DNA from: DATCLS01 sp035265325
GTDB taxonomy: Bacteria; Actinomycetota; Acidimicrobiia; Acidimicrobiales; VFJN01
Assembly (NCBI GenBank): GCA_035265325.1
Contig: DATFOS010000154.1
Span: 1-64,000, forward strand
DNA length: 64,000 nt
Direction: 5' to 3'
In this document: piece after piece, positions 30,503-40,065 of the stretch
Numbering within the stretch: position 1 is the first letter of the stretch
How the letters are laid out: the number at the start of each line of letters is the position of its first letter
Position numbers and translations under genes: made by a program
The notes under the pieces: model-generated
The model's input: the letters and a program-made list of their open reading frames with translations, nothing else
Told to the model about the DNA's origin: nothing
The model's database searches: none

Positions 30503-32536
30503 TCAGCCGGGCGGCGGCGGGGTCTGGCACGGCGCCCCCGCGCAGGTGTCGATGAGCACCCCGTCGTTCAGGAACGCGGTCGAGACCGCCAGCACCTCCG
30601 CCTGGTCGCGCCCCAGGCCGTGTGGGTCCTGGCCCGCCCGGTTGGGGACGTTCCCGGTCGGTGGCGCCGGGGTCCCGAAGTCCCACACCACCAGGTACGA
30701 GCCGCGGGTGTCGGGGAACGTCGTGGTGCGGCTCAGGTCCCAGTAGGGCTCGACGTCGGGGCTGCGGCCGGGGGCGAGCGCCGGCCAGCGGACCTCGGCG
30801 TTGATGGTCCGCGCCAGGACCTCAGTGGCGATGTTGGCCACCTGGTGGTCGCCGAACGCCTCGTAGAGCATCACCCGCTTGGCCGGCGTGTCCCGGTACG
30901 GCCGGCGCACCAGGTGCTGGGCGTAGCCGTTGCCTTCGCCCCGGTCCCACAGCATCTGGATCAGCAGGATCGCCTGCTGCCGGTCGACCCAGTCCGGGTA
31001 GCGGGGGTCGAACACGGTGGCGAAGACGTCGAAGTCCACGCTGCGGTCGAGCAGGGTCGAGTAGTTGATGCCGCCGACGCCGAGGAACGAGCGCTCCCAG
31101 TCCTGGGCGACGGCACTGATCGCCCCGCCGAGGATGCCGCCCTGGCTCACGCCCACGTACGACAGCCGGGTGGTGTCGATGACCGGATGGCCGTCGGCGG
31201 CCTGGAATGCCGGGTCGGAGGCGAACCCGAGCGGGTGCTTGAGCAACCGGCCGAGGTACAGGAAGTTCAGCGCCCCCTGCTGGAGGCGGTCGGCGATCGA
31301 CCGGAAGGCGGTCATGTCGTTCAGCGCGTCGAGCACGGGGCCGATGTCGTCCTGCGACATGCCGATCGCCCAGGTGGCGCAGAACGTGGTGTTCGTGGCC
31401 GAGGCGTAGCGCGACCCCGAGCCGTACACCTCGTTGGCCGACCCGAGCAGGCCGTGTCCGTACAGGGCGGTGCCGGACGGGTTGGCGGTCCCGTCGGCGT
31501 TCAGCGCCGAGGACGGGATCGTGCAGACGAACCGGGCCGTGAGCGACCCGTTGTGGGCCGGGACCGGCGACGCCCCCGGCCCGTTGCCGTTGTTGAGGAC
31601 GGCGCCCGGGCCGCCCGTGCCGGTCAGGTAGTTGGGGACCTGGAACGTGCCCGTGACCTCACGGGCCAGGTTGGCGCGGCCGCTCGGCACCACCGAGTCC
31701 ACCGTGAACGCGGGGGCGGCGTCGCCGAGGCGGGCGAAGGCGTCGTCGCGCATGGCCAGCAGCCGCTCGGACAGGTTCCGCCGGCTGGCCACCGTGAAGT
31801 CCCAGGCCATGACCAGGTCCTCGCGGGCGATACCGGCGTGGTCGAGCGTGGAGAAGATGCCCTCCATCCGGGACCGGCGGGCCTCGACGGCGGCGTTGTT
31901 CGTCGACAGGTCGTCGCGGTACGCCCGGAACACGTCGCTCGGCGGCAGCGGCGTTCCGGCCGCGTCGACCACGTTGCGGACCGCGACGACGTAGCGGCGG
32001 CCCTCGGCGAAGTTCTCGGTCGGCCGCACGAACGTGAGCGGGACCTGCCCCTCGGGCGCCCGGCTGTCGGTCTCGACCCAGATCGGGTGGCGCCGGCCGG
32101 TCCGCGTGTCGACGACCACGAAGGGGGCGTCCCGGTCGCGGTAGCGCTCCATGTCGGTGATGGGGGCGGCCCCGCTGGCGGCCAGGTCCACGCCCGGCAG
32201 CAGCACGGCGAGGGCGGAGCCGGGCGAGAACCCGTCGTTGCGGTTCCACTCGGCGGGATCGGCGTGGCCGCCGTCCACCATCGTCGGCATCGACTCGCGG
32301 GCGAAGTTCACCCGCAGGCCGGTGCCGGTCCCGTCGTCCGGGACCGTGAAGTGGTCGTTGGGGAACGGCAGCAGGCAGTGCTCGCCGCCAAGCGGGTCGC
32401 AGGCGACCGGGTCGTGGGGCAGGTCGAGGACGATGTCGGGCGGCGGCGGCGCACAGGCCACCGACCCCGCCATGACCCCGGCCACCACCAGGAACGACAC
32501 GACGGAGCGTCGACGCGCCCCCCACGGACCGACCAC
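30503..32536 (-). CDS. Large secreted alpha/beta-hydrolase-like lipoprotein
   Basis: 677 residues from GTG 32536 with GGGGAGGG upstream. Signal peptide and lipobox GSVACAPP (cysteine near 28). Residues about 35-120 open with DPLGGEHCLLPFPNDHFTVP, a conserved start of a large family of secreted hydrolase-like proteins. The serine motif GVSQGGILGGA near residue 460 fits the nucleophile elbow GxSxG, and a histidine candidate lies in YEAFGDHQVANIATEVL. Four cysteines near the ends (TCAGAPCQTP) may form disulfides. Probably an esterase or peptidase; substrate unknown. Not clearly in an operon. Confidence 0.7.
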   Translation of the reverse strand: MVGPWGARRRSVVSFLVVAGVMAGSVACAPPPPDIVLDLPHDPVACDPLGGEHCLLPFPNDHFTVPDDGTGTGLRVNFARESMPTMVDGGHADPAEWNRNDGFSPGSALAVLLPGVDLAASGAAPITDMERYRDRDAPFVVVDTRTGRRHPIWVETDSRAPEGQVPLTFVRPTENFAEGRRYVVAVRNVVDAAGTPLPPSDVFRAYRDDLSTNNAAVEARRSRMEGIFSTLDHAGIAREDLVMAWDFTVASRRNLSERLLAMRDDAFARLGDAAPAFTVDSVVPSGRANLAREVTGTFQVPNYLTGTGGPGAVLNNGNGPGASPVPAHNGSLTARFVCTIPSSALNADGTANPSGTALYGHGLLGSANEVYGSGSRYASATNTTFCATWAIGMSQDDIGPVLDALNDMTAFRSIADRLQQGALNFLYLGRLLKHPLGFASDPAFQAADGHPVIDTTRLSYVGVSQGGILGGAISAVAQDWERSFLGVGGINYSTLLDRSVDFDVFATVFDPRYPDWVDRQQAILLIQMLWDRGEGNGYAQHLVRRPYRDTPAKRVMLYEAFGDHQVANIATEVLARTINAEVRWPALAPGRSPDVEPYWDLSRTTTFPDTRGSYLVVWDFGTPAPPTGNVPNRAGQDPHGLGRDQAEVLAVSTAFLNDGVLIDTCAGAPCQTPPPPG

Positions 32537-32591
32537 GGCTCACCCTCCCCTGTGTCCCCCCGGACCCGGGCGCACACTATCCGCGGCGGGC

Positions 32592-33038
32592 ATGCTGGGC
32601 GACGTGGTCGCGTCACCGGCCCCCCGCCCGCTCACGCTGCCGGTCCTGCTGGCCCGGGGCATCACGAAACGGTGCCCGCTGTGCGGGTCCGGGCACCTGT
32701 TCACGGGCTGGTTCACGATGAAGGACCGGTGCCCCCGGTGTGCCTTCCCGCTCGAGCGGGTCGAGGGCCACTGGATGGGAGCGCTCGGCATGAACACGAT
32801 CGTCAGCTTCGGCGCCCTGTTCGTCGCCGTCGTCGCCGGCTTCGTGATCACCTACCCGGACACGCCCCTGGTGCCGCTGATGGCGATCGTGACGGCCGTC
32901 GGGATCCTGGTGCCGCTCCTGTTCTTCCCGTTCAGCAAGACGCTGTGGAGCGCCATCGACCTGGCCATGCGGCCGCTGGAGCCGTCGGACGACGTGGACC
33001 CCACGTTCATCCCGGCGTCGCGCCACCGGGAGCGCTGA
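32592..33038 (+). CDS. DUF983 zinc-ribbon membrane protein
   Basis: 148 residues from ATG 32592 (GTG 32604 also possible). Two CxxC knuckles, RCPLCGSGHLF and RCPRCAFPLER, form a zinc ribbon of the DUF983 type, followed by two membrane helices (IVSFGALFVAVVAGFVI; LVPLMAIVTAVGILVPLLFF). The role is unknown; in several bacteria DUF983 genes lie near respiratory oxidase genes, but none is here. Its stop is 3 bp from the convergent phosphatase stop. Confidence 0.82.
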   Translation: MLGDVVASPAPRPLTLPVLLARGITKRCPLCGSGHLFTGWFTMKDRCPRCAFPLERVEGHWMGALGMNTIVSFGALFVAVVAGFVITYPDTPLVPLMAIVTAVGILVPLLFFPFSKTLWSAIDLAMRPLEPSDDVDPTFIPASRHRER

Positions 33039-33041
33039 CGT

Positions 33042-33713
33042 TCAGCCGATGTGGGCCAGGTGGGCGTGGTCGTTGTAGCGGACCAGCTCCCACCCCACGA
33101 CCTCGGGGGCGTAGCGCTTGGACACCCGCCGGAACTCGGTGACCGAGGCGTTGCGGCAGTCGAGCCAGGCCCGCTCGCCGGTGCGGCCGGGGTCGAGCCC
33201 CAGCAGCTTGATCATGAGCTGGACGATCACCCCACCGTGGCACGCCACCACGATCGTCCCCCCGGGGTGGGCGGCCACGAGCCGGTCGAACACGCCGGCC
33301 ACCCGCTCGGCCATCTCGTGCCAGGTCTCGCCGCCCGGGTCACGCCGGAGGTGCGGGTCCCAGCCGGTGTCGGGGACGGGGTAGCGCTCGTCGTACTCGT
33401 CCCGGCTCAGGCCGTCGCCCTCGCCCGGGTGGTGCTCGCACAGGTCGCAGTCCTGCACGATCGACGGGACCGCCACCCCGAGGGCCGGCGCAAGGATCGT
33501 GGCCGTCTCGATCGCCCGGGGCATGATCGAGGTGTAGAGGACGGGCGGCGCAGCGTCGAGCTCGTCGGAGGCGGCCCAGCGGTCGCGCAGCGCCTCGACC
33601 TGGCGGCGCCCCCTGGCGGACAACCCCTGGCACCCCCTGTGGCCGCCGACGATGCCCAGCTCCTGCGCCCGGGACTCGCCGTGGCGCACCAGCAGGACCC
33701 GGGTGCCTTCCAT
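33042..33713 (-). CDS. Histidine phosphatase superfamily (phosphoglycerate-mutase-like)
   Basis: 223 residues. The phosphohistidine motif LVRHGESRA is at residues 8-16, the second catalytic histidine is in VVACHGGVIVQLM near 160, and the acidic residue is in the CEHHPGEGDG region. Substrates of this superfamily vary (sugar phosphates, alpha-ribazole phosphate, nucleotides), and none is indicated here. ATG 33713 has TACCTT 7 nt upstream and no ribosome site. Confidence 0.88.
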   Translation of the reverse strand: MEGTRVLLVRHGESRAQELGIVGGHRGCQGLSARGRRQVEALRDRWAASDELDAAPPVLYTSIMPRAIETATILAPALGVAVPSIVQDCDLCEHHPGEGDGLSRDEYDERYPVPDTGWDPHLRRDPGGETWHEMAERVAGVFDRLVAAHPGGTIVVACHGGVIVQLMIKLLGLDPGRTGERAWLDCRNASVTEFRRVSKRYAPEVVGWELVRYNDHAHLAHIG

Positions 33714-33720
33714 CGCAGAA

Positions 33721-33726
33721 AAGGTA
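33721..33726 (-). promoter_or_regulatory. -10 hexamer TACCTT, leaderless phosphatase gene
   Basis: Minus-strand TACCTT, TTCTGCG, ATG 33713. It sits just beyond the groEL terminator hairpins, so the gene has its own promoter. Confidence 0.45.
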
Positions 33727-33744
33727 GCCCGGCACCTGACGCGA

Positions 33745-33771
33745 CGGTGCCGCCCACCAGGGGCGGCACCG
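33745..33771 (-). terminator. groEL terminator hairpin
   Basis: CGGTGCCGCCC-ACCAG-GGGCGGCACCG, a perfect 11-bp stem downstream of groEL; a CTTTTC tract follows about 20 nt later on the minus strand. Confidence 0.7.
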
Positions 33772-33793
33772 CGACGTTCGGCTCGTACTCACC

Positions 33794-33814
33794 GGCCGGT
33801 GGTGATCACCGGCC
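33794..33814 (-). terminator. First hairpin after groEL
   Basis: GGCCGGTG-GTGAT-CACCGGCC, an 8-bp stem 11 bases after the groEL stop; it forms a tandem pair with the hairpin at 33745-33771. Confidence 0.5.
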
Positions 33815-33825
33815 CGGCCGGAGGG

Positions 33826-35445
<1,620 letters not shown>

Positions 35446-35472
35446 CCGTCTAGATCCCTCCGTTGGGCACGG

Positions 35473-35499
35473 TTAGCACTCGAACTTGGCGACTGCTAA
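35473..35499 (-). promoter_or_regulatory. CIRCE operator 1 (HrcA site)
   Basis: TTAGCACTC-N9-GACTGCTAA: one mismatch to the consensus TTAGCACTC-N9-GAGTGCTAA. It lies 28 nt upstream of the groEL ATG. A TTGACT hexamer (minus strand, 35504-35499) abuts it and may be the -35. Confidence 0.92.
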
Positions 35500-35514
35500 G
35501 TCAACCACGCCCCC

Positions 35515-35541
35515 TGAGCACTCGCAACAGGCGAGTGCTAA
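35515..35541 (-). promoter_or_regulatory. CIRCE operator 2 (HrcA site)
   Basis: TGAGCACTC-N9-GAGTGCTAA, one mismatch to consensus, 15 bp from operator 1. It ends 13 bp before the cysO stop. Dual CIRCE elements are known upstream of actinobacterial groEL genes. Confidence 0.9.
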
Positions 35542-35554
35542 CGGCGGGCCGGTG

Positions 35555-35833
35555 TCACTGACCGCCGGCGACGGCGGGGATGATCGAGACGGTCTCGCGC
35601 TCGGGGACCGGCGTGTCGAGCCCCTGGAGGAAGCGGACGTCGTCGTCGGCGACGAACACGTTGACGAAGCGGCGGAGGTTGCCGTCGTCGTCGAGCAGGC
35701 GAGCGGTGAAGCCCGGGTGGGCGGCGTCGAGGCCGGCGAAGACCTCACGCAGCGTCGTGCCCTCGACCTTCACCTCGGAGTTCCCCCCGGCCATGGTGCG
35801 CAGCGTGGTCGGGATGCGGACGGAGACGGTCAT
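35555..35833 (-). CDS. cysO: CysO-like ubiquitin-fold sulfur carrier protein
   Basis: 92 residues, a beta-grasp MoaD/ThiS fold. VRIPTTLRTMAGG, RRFVNVFVADDDVRFLQGLD and VSIIPAVAGG match mycobacterial CysO, which carries a C-terminal thiocarboxylate for the CysM cysteine synthase. Here one glutamine follows the Gly-Gly (AVAGGQ), so the tail must be trimmed before activation. No cysM or Mec-type JAMM peptidase is adjacent. AGGAG precedes the ATG. The glycerate kinase gene lies 39 nt upstream. Confidence 0.87.
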   Translation of the reverse strand: MTVSVRIPTTLRTMAGGNSEVKVEGTTLREVFAGLDAAHPGFTARLLDDDGNLRRFVNVFVADDDVRFLQGLDTPVPERETVSIIPAVAGGQ

Positions 35834-35872
35834 CGGCGCTTGCTCCTGAGCGAAGGCGGCACGGCTCAGAGG

Positions 35873-36925
35873 CTAACCAACGGCCTCTTCCGGCCCGGCA
35901 TTCCGCCTGGCGCCGGCCGGGTGGGCCCCCAGCAACCCGGCGGCCACCTCCTCGATGCAGGCCACGGTGTGGGCCCGGGCCCGCTCGTCGCCGAAGCGCT
36001 CGACCAGCGACACCACCTCGAACCCGGGGCCGGGGACCACGGCGTCGAGGTCGAGCCCCTCGACCACCTCCCCCACGATCGCCACGCAGGGCACCCCGCA
36101 GGTGGCCGCCAGCTCGGCCACCCCGCCCACGACCTTGCCCTCGAAGGACTGCTCGTCGAGGAAGCCCTCGGCGGTCACGACCAGGTCCGCGCCGTCGATC
36201 AGGTCGGGCAGGTCGAACTCGTCCGCGATCACGTCGAAGCCCGCCGCCAGCCGGGCGCCGGCGCAGGCCAGCCCGCCCGCCAGGCCGCCGGCCGCCCCGG
36301 CGCCGGGCAGCGCCCGTACCTCGACGCCGTGCTCGGCCAGGTAGACGTCGGCCAAGCGCTCGAGCCGGCGGCGCAGCAGCTCGACCTGGGCCGCGCTCGC
36401 CCCCTTCTGCGGGGCGAACAGCTCGGCGGCCTCCACGAAGCCGATACGCACGTCGCACAGGCACACCAGCTCGACCCCCGCGTAGCGGTGCAGCGGGTAG
36501 AGCGTGCGCAGGGCGCCGAGCCCACCGTCGGTGGTGGCGGAGCCGCCGAGGCCCACGAGGACCCGGCGGGCACCGCCCTCGACGGCGGCGGCGATCAGCT
36601 CGCCGGTGCCCGCAGTCGAGGCGCCGATCGGGTCGTTGCCGTCGGGCCCGCCGGCCAGCAGCAGCCCCGAGGCCCGGGCCATCTCGACGACCGCCCGGCG
36701 CCCGTCGAGCCGCCAGGCGGCCTCGACCGGGTCGCCCAGCGGGCCCGTGACCGTCGTGACGCGGTTGGGCCCGCCCAGGACGTCGAGCGTGCCCTCGCCG
36801 CCGTCGGCGACGGGCACCTCGTCGCACACCCAGCCGGCCGCCCCGGCCGCCCGCGCCACGGCGGCAGCCGCCTCGGCGGCGGTGGCGGTCCCCCGGAGCT
36901 TGTCGGGCGCAGCGACGACGCGCAT
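35873..36925 (-). CDS. glxK: Glycerate kinase
   Basis: 350 residues from ATG 36925 (MRVVAAPDKLRG), the conserved family N-terminus; an ATG at 36955 would add ten non-conserved residues. VADGGEGTLDVLGG, GLGGSATTDGGLGALRTL and the AGAAGGLAGGLA loop are typical of GlxK/GarK kinases that phosphorylate D-glycerate to 2-phosphoglycerate (photorespiration-like or glyoxylate salvage). A CACACT hexamer 7 nt before the ATG may be a leaderless -10. Divergent from otsA. Confidence 0.92.
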   Translation of the reverse strand: MRVVAAPDKLRGTATAAEAAAAVARAAGAAGWVCDEVPVADGGEGTLDVLGGPNRVTTVTGPLGDPVEAAWRLDGRRAVVEMARASGLLLAGGPDGNDPIGASTAGTGELIAAAVEGGARRVLVGLGGSATTDGGLGALRTLYPLHRYAGVELVCLCDVRIGFVEAAELFAPQKGASAAQVELLRRRLERLADVYLAEHGVEVRALPGAGAAGGLAGGLACAGARLAAGFDVIADEFDLPDLIDGADLVVTAEGFLDEQSFEGKVVGGVAELAATCGVPCVAIVGEVVEGLDLDAVVPGPGFEVVSLVERFGDERARAHTVACIEEVAAGLLGAHPAGARRNAGPEEAVG

Positions 36926-37001
36926 CGGCGCCAGTGTGGCCGACGGGTGTGACACTGACGGCCACCGTCGGTCGTATGGGCCGCCACCGTGCCCAGGGCG
37001 G

Positions 37002-37007
37002 TAGGTT
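37002..37007 (+). promoter_or_regulatory. -10 hexamer TAGGTT, leaderless otsA
   Basis: TAGGTT, CCGCCCC, GTG 37015; no Shine-Dalgarno. It supports GTG 37015 as the start instead of the upstream ATG 36934. Confidence 0.5.
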
Positions 37008-37014
37008 CCGCCCC

Positions 37015-38406
37015 GTGGAGCGACCCGTCGTGATCGCGTCGAACCGTGGCCCCCTGAGCTTCCGCCGGGCGGGTGGCGAGGACGCCGGAGCCGGCGGCCT
37101 CGTCGCCAAGCGGGGGGCGGGCGGCCTGGTGTCCGGCCTCGGCCCGCTCGTGGCCGGGACGGAGGCGACCTGGGTCGCCGCCGCCATGACCGACGGCGAC
37201 CGCGAGGCCGCCGCGCTGGGCGTGGTCGACGCCGAGGACTACCGGGTCCGACTGCTCGACATCGACGCCGAGACCTACCGGCTCGCCTACGACGTGGTCA
37301 GCAACCAAGCGCTGTGGTTCGTCCACCACGGCCTCTACGACCTGCCCCGCGAGCCGTCGTTCGGCCGGGAGTTCCGCGACGCCTGGGCGGCCTACCGGCA
37401 GGTGAACGCCGCCTTCGCCGATGCCATCGCCGAGTCCGCCCCCAAGGGCGCCGCCGTGCTCGTGCAGGACTACCACCTGTCGCTCCTCGGCCGCGACCTG
37501 GTCGAGCGCGGCCGGCCGGACCTGTCGGCGGTCCACTTCGCCCACACGCCATTCGCCACGCCGACCTGGCTGCGCGTCCTGCCCCGCTACGTCGCCGAGG
37601 AACTGCTGTCGGGCCTCGCCGCCCACACGGCCTGCGGCTTCCACACCGAGCGCTGGGCCGCCGACTTCCGGGCCTGCTGCCGCGAGCTCCTCGCGCTGGA
37701 GCCGGCCACGTTCGTGTCGCCGCTGCCGGCCGACCCCGACGACGTCCTGGCCACCGCCCGGGGCGAGGCGTCCGCCGCGGCGATGGAGGAGGTCGAGCGG
37801 CTCGTCGGGGACCGGCTCGTCGTGGCGCGCGTCGACCGGATCGAGCTGTCCAAGAACCTCCTGCGCGGCTTCCTCGCCTTCCACGACCTGCTCGAGCGCT
37901 ACCCCGAGTGGCGGGGACGGGTCGTGTTCCTGGCCTCGGGCTACGCCTCGCGCACCGGCGTGGCCTCCTACCTCCGCTATCAGGAGGAGGTGCAGGAGGT
38001 CGTCGACCGCATCAACGAGCGCTGGGGCGACGGCGACTGGACGCCGATCGTCTACGACACCCGCGACGACTACCCCTGGTCGGTCACCGTGCTGCGCCGG
38101 GCCGACGTGCTGCTGGTGAACCCGATCCGCGACGGGCTCAACCTCGTGGCCAAGGAGGGGGCGATCGTCAACGAGCGCGACGGGCTGCTGTGCCTGTCCC
38201 CCGAGGCCGGGGTGTGGTCCGAGCTCGAGGACGCGGCGTTCGAGGTCCGCCCCTACGACATCGTGGGTACGGCCGACGCCCTGCACCGCGCGCTGGGCGC
38301 CCCGCCCGACGAACGGGCCCGGCGCGCGGCCCTCCTGCGCGAGCTGGCCACCGCCCGCCGCCCCGCCGACTGGCTGGCGGACCAGCTCGCCGCGGCGGGG
38401 CCGTAG
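37015..38406 (+). CDS. otsA: Trehalose-6-phosphate synthase
   Basis: 463 residues. The start is GTG 37015, where the conserved strand VVIASNRGPLSF begins. GT20 features: VLVQDYHLSLLGRDLV, FAHTPFATPTWLRVLP, FHTERWAADF, and the donor-site blocks VARVDRIELSKNLLRGFLAF and LLVNPIRDGLNLVAKEGAIV. It joins a nucleotide-activated glucose and glucose-6-phosphate to trehalose-6-phosphate. The usual RLDY of OtsA is RVDRIE here. Convergent with otsB across 20 bp. Confidence 0.92.
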   Translation: MERPVVIASNRGPLSFRRAGGEDAGAGGLVAKRGAGGLVSGLGPLVAGTEATWVAAAMTDGDREAAALGVVDAEDYRVRLLDIDAETYRLAYDVVSNQALWFVHHGLYDLPREPSFGREFRDAWAAYRQVNAAFADAIAESAPKGAAVLVQDYHLSLLGRDLVERGRPDLSAVHFAHTPFATPTWLRVLPRYVAEELLSGLAAHTACGFHTERWAADFRACCRELLALEPATFVSPLPADPDDVLATARGEASAAAMEEVERLVGDRLVVARVDRIELSKNLLRGFLAFHDLLERYPEWRGRVVFLASGYASRTGVASYLRYQEEVQEVVDRINERWGDGDWTPIVYDTRDDYPWSVTVLRRADVLLVNPIRDGLNLVAKEGAIVNERDGLLCLSPEAGVWSELEDAAFEVRPYDIVGTADALHRALGAPPDERARRAALLRELATARRPADWLADQLAAAGP

Positions 38407-38426
38407 CCGCCGGCCGGGGGCGGGCC

Positions 38427-39224
38427 CTAGGCCTCCGGGGTGGAGGCCGACGCCGGTCGGACCCGGTCGAGCAGCGACTGCAGGAACTCGACCACCGCCG
38501 CCGGCCCGGGCAGCACCAGGTCGGCGCGCCGGACCAGCTCGTCGGGCCCCTCGTCGCTCACCACCGCCACCTTGAGGGTGTGCACGCCCCGACGGGCCAG
38601 GCGGTCGAGGGCGTCGTAGGCGGGCAGGTCTCCGCGGTCGTCGCCGATGAAGCAGACGGCGTCGGACTCGGTCGCGATCGCCTCGACCGCGGTGCCCTTG
38701 TCGGCGTCGATGGGCGGGTGGAGCTCGACCGACATGCGGGCGTTGCGGTACACGAGGCCGGAGCGGTTGGCCTGCTGCAGCGCCCAGTCCTGCACCGCGT
38801 GGGCCAGCTCGGGCCGGGTGCGGTAGTGCAGCGTGAGCGACAGGCCCTTGGTCTCGACGACCATGCCCTCGGGGCCGAGGTGCCGGGAGCAGCCGGCCAC
38901 GTCGGCCACGACCTCGCGCCAGGCCCCGGAGTTGGGATGGTCGTCGCGGACGCCGTCGCGCACCACCTCCAACCCGTACAGGCCCGAGATCATCACGCCC
39001 GGCGGGACCAACGGCGCCAGGAACGACACCGGCCGGCCCGACAGCAGTCCCACGACCTGGAAGGTCGTGGCCAGCTCCCCGAGGGCCTCGAAAGCCCCCG
39101 CGACCATGCGCGCCTGGACCGGGTCGTCGACGATCGGCGACAGCGTGCCGTCGAAGTCGAAAAGGAGGGCGGAACGGTCGGGCCGCTCCACGAACGGCCC
39201 CAACGGAGCCTCGAGGGGACTCAC
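38427..39224 (-). CDS. otsB: Trehalose-6-phosphate phosphatase
   Basis: 265 residues from GTG 39224, chosen because TACGTT lies exactly 7 nt upstream; TTG 39233 is possible but falls inside that hexamer. HAD motif I LLFDFDGTLSPIVDDP with both catalytic aspartates, cap-domain strand LTLHYRTRP, motif III/IV DKGTAVEAIA and FIGDDRGDLPAYD. Removes phosphate from trehalose-6-phosphate, completing trehalose synthesis with OtsA. The tail-to-tail arrangement is less common than an otsAB operon. Confidence 0.93.
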   Translation of the reverse strand: MSPLEAPLGPFVERPDRSALLFDFDGTLSPIVDDPVQARMVAGAFEALGELATTFQVVGLLSGRPVSFLAPLVPPGVMISGLYGLEVVRDGVRDDHPNSGAWREVVADVAGCSRHLGPEGMVVETKGLSLTLHYRTRPELAHAVQDWALQQANRSGLVYRNARMSVELHPPIDADKGTAVEAIATESDAVCFIGDDRGDLPAYDALDRLARRGVHTLKVAVVSDEGPDELVRRADLVLPGPAAVVEFLQSLLDRVRPASASTPEA

Positions 39225-39231
39225 AGTCGTC

Positions 39232-39237
39232 AACGTA
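39232..39237 (-). promoter_or_regulatory. -10 hexamer TACGTT, leaderless otsB
   Basis: Minus-strand TACGTT, GACGACT, GTG 39224. It decides the otsB start. Confidence 0.45.
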
Positions 39238-39298
39238 CCCCCAGCGGGTCACACCCACGCAGGCGTGGGCTCGTTGACGACAAGCGTGCCTGACGGAG

Positions 39299-39838
39299 TC
39301 AGCCCCCCGCCAAGTCGCGGCCCAGCAGCACGACGACTTGAGCCCCGGCGGGGTCGATCGGCGGCGGGTCGGGCAGCGGGACCGCCGCCTCGGCCGTGGC
39401 CCCGATCGACTCCGCGAGGGCCTGGGCCTCGGCCTCGAAGTCGGGGGCGAACAGCACTTGCGTCGTCTCGAGCTCGGGGTCCGCGTCGGTCGGCGGCGAC
39501 ATCACGTACCCGCCTGCGCCGATCGCCTCGCTCATGGAGGCGGCGGCACCGGCGACGGTCGTCGTGTTGGCCACGATCACAGCGACCTCCGCCGGCGGCC
39601 GGACGGCCGGGGCCTCGGTCGTGGCGGTGCCGTCGTCGCCGGTGGCGGGCGTCTCGCCGGCGGCCACCGTGGTGGTCGTGGTCTCGCGGTCGGCGGCCGG
39701 GGTCGAGTCGCTGCCGGCCGTCGGGGACTCGAAGCCGTTGCGCAGGATGAACAGGCCGATGATCGCCGCCGTGGCGATCAGCGCCACGCCCCGCGCCGGG
39801 CTCGTCCGCCGCGGGCGCTCAACGTCCATGCGTTCCAC
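39299..39838 (-). CDS. Membrane-anchored LytR_C-domain protein
   Basis: 179 residues from GTG 39838 (GAGGAGG 4 nt upstream; ATG 39829 possible). One N-terminal helix (GVALIATAAIIGLFILRNGF) anchors it, then a Thr/Ala/Asp-rich linker, then at about 85-179 a LytR_C domain (VAVIVANTTTVAGAAASMSE ... AQVVVLLGRDLAG). In LCP proteins this domain follows the catalytic part that attaches wall polymers; here it stands alone, so a binding or regulatory role outside the membrane is inferred. Confidence 0.75.
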   Translation of the reverse strand: MERMDVERPRRTSPARGVALIATAAIIGLFILRNGFESPTAGSDSTPAADRETTTTTVAAGETPATGDDGTATTEAPAVRPPAEVAVIVANTTTVAGAAASMSEAIGAGGYVMSPPTDADPELETTQVLFAPDFEAEAQALAESIGATAEAAVPLPDPPPIDPAGAQVVVLLGRDLAGG

Positions 39839-39971
39839 GAGGCCTCCTCGCCATTCGGGACAGGCTGGCCGCCGCGCCCGGCCGATGCAAGCACCCCGGG
39901 CCCGGCCCGGGCCGCCCGCCGGGGAACCGACGCTGGTGTGCGGCCCGCGCGGGGGTAGGGTCGCGTTCCCC

Positions 39972-40044
39972 GCCCGAGTAGCTCAGCTGGCAGAGCAGGC
40001 GCCTTGTAAGCGTCTGGTCGCGGGTTCGAGTCCCGCCTCGGGCT
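39972..40044 (+). tRNA. tRNA-Thr (anticodon TGT)
   Basis: Acceptor GCCCGAG pairs with CTCGGGC; D-arm GCTC/GAGC; anticodon stem GGCGC/GCGTC with loop CTTGTAA (anticodon TGT at 40005-40007); T-arm GCGGG/CCCGC with loop TTCGAGT; discriminator T. CCA is not encoded. The anticodon reads ACA and, with wobble, other threonine codons. Confidence 0.97.
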
Positions 40045-40065
40045 CGCGGTCATCGACCGCCGCGC

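Noticed and set aside
39972..40044. tRNA-Thr as a phage or island integration site
   Set aside because: No integrase, no direct repeat of the tRNA 3' end and no change of composition next to it were seen.
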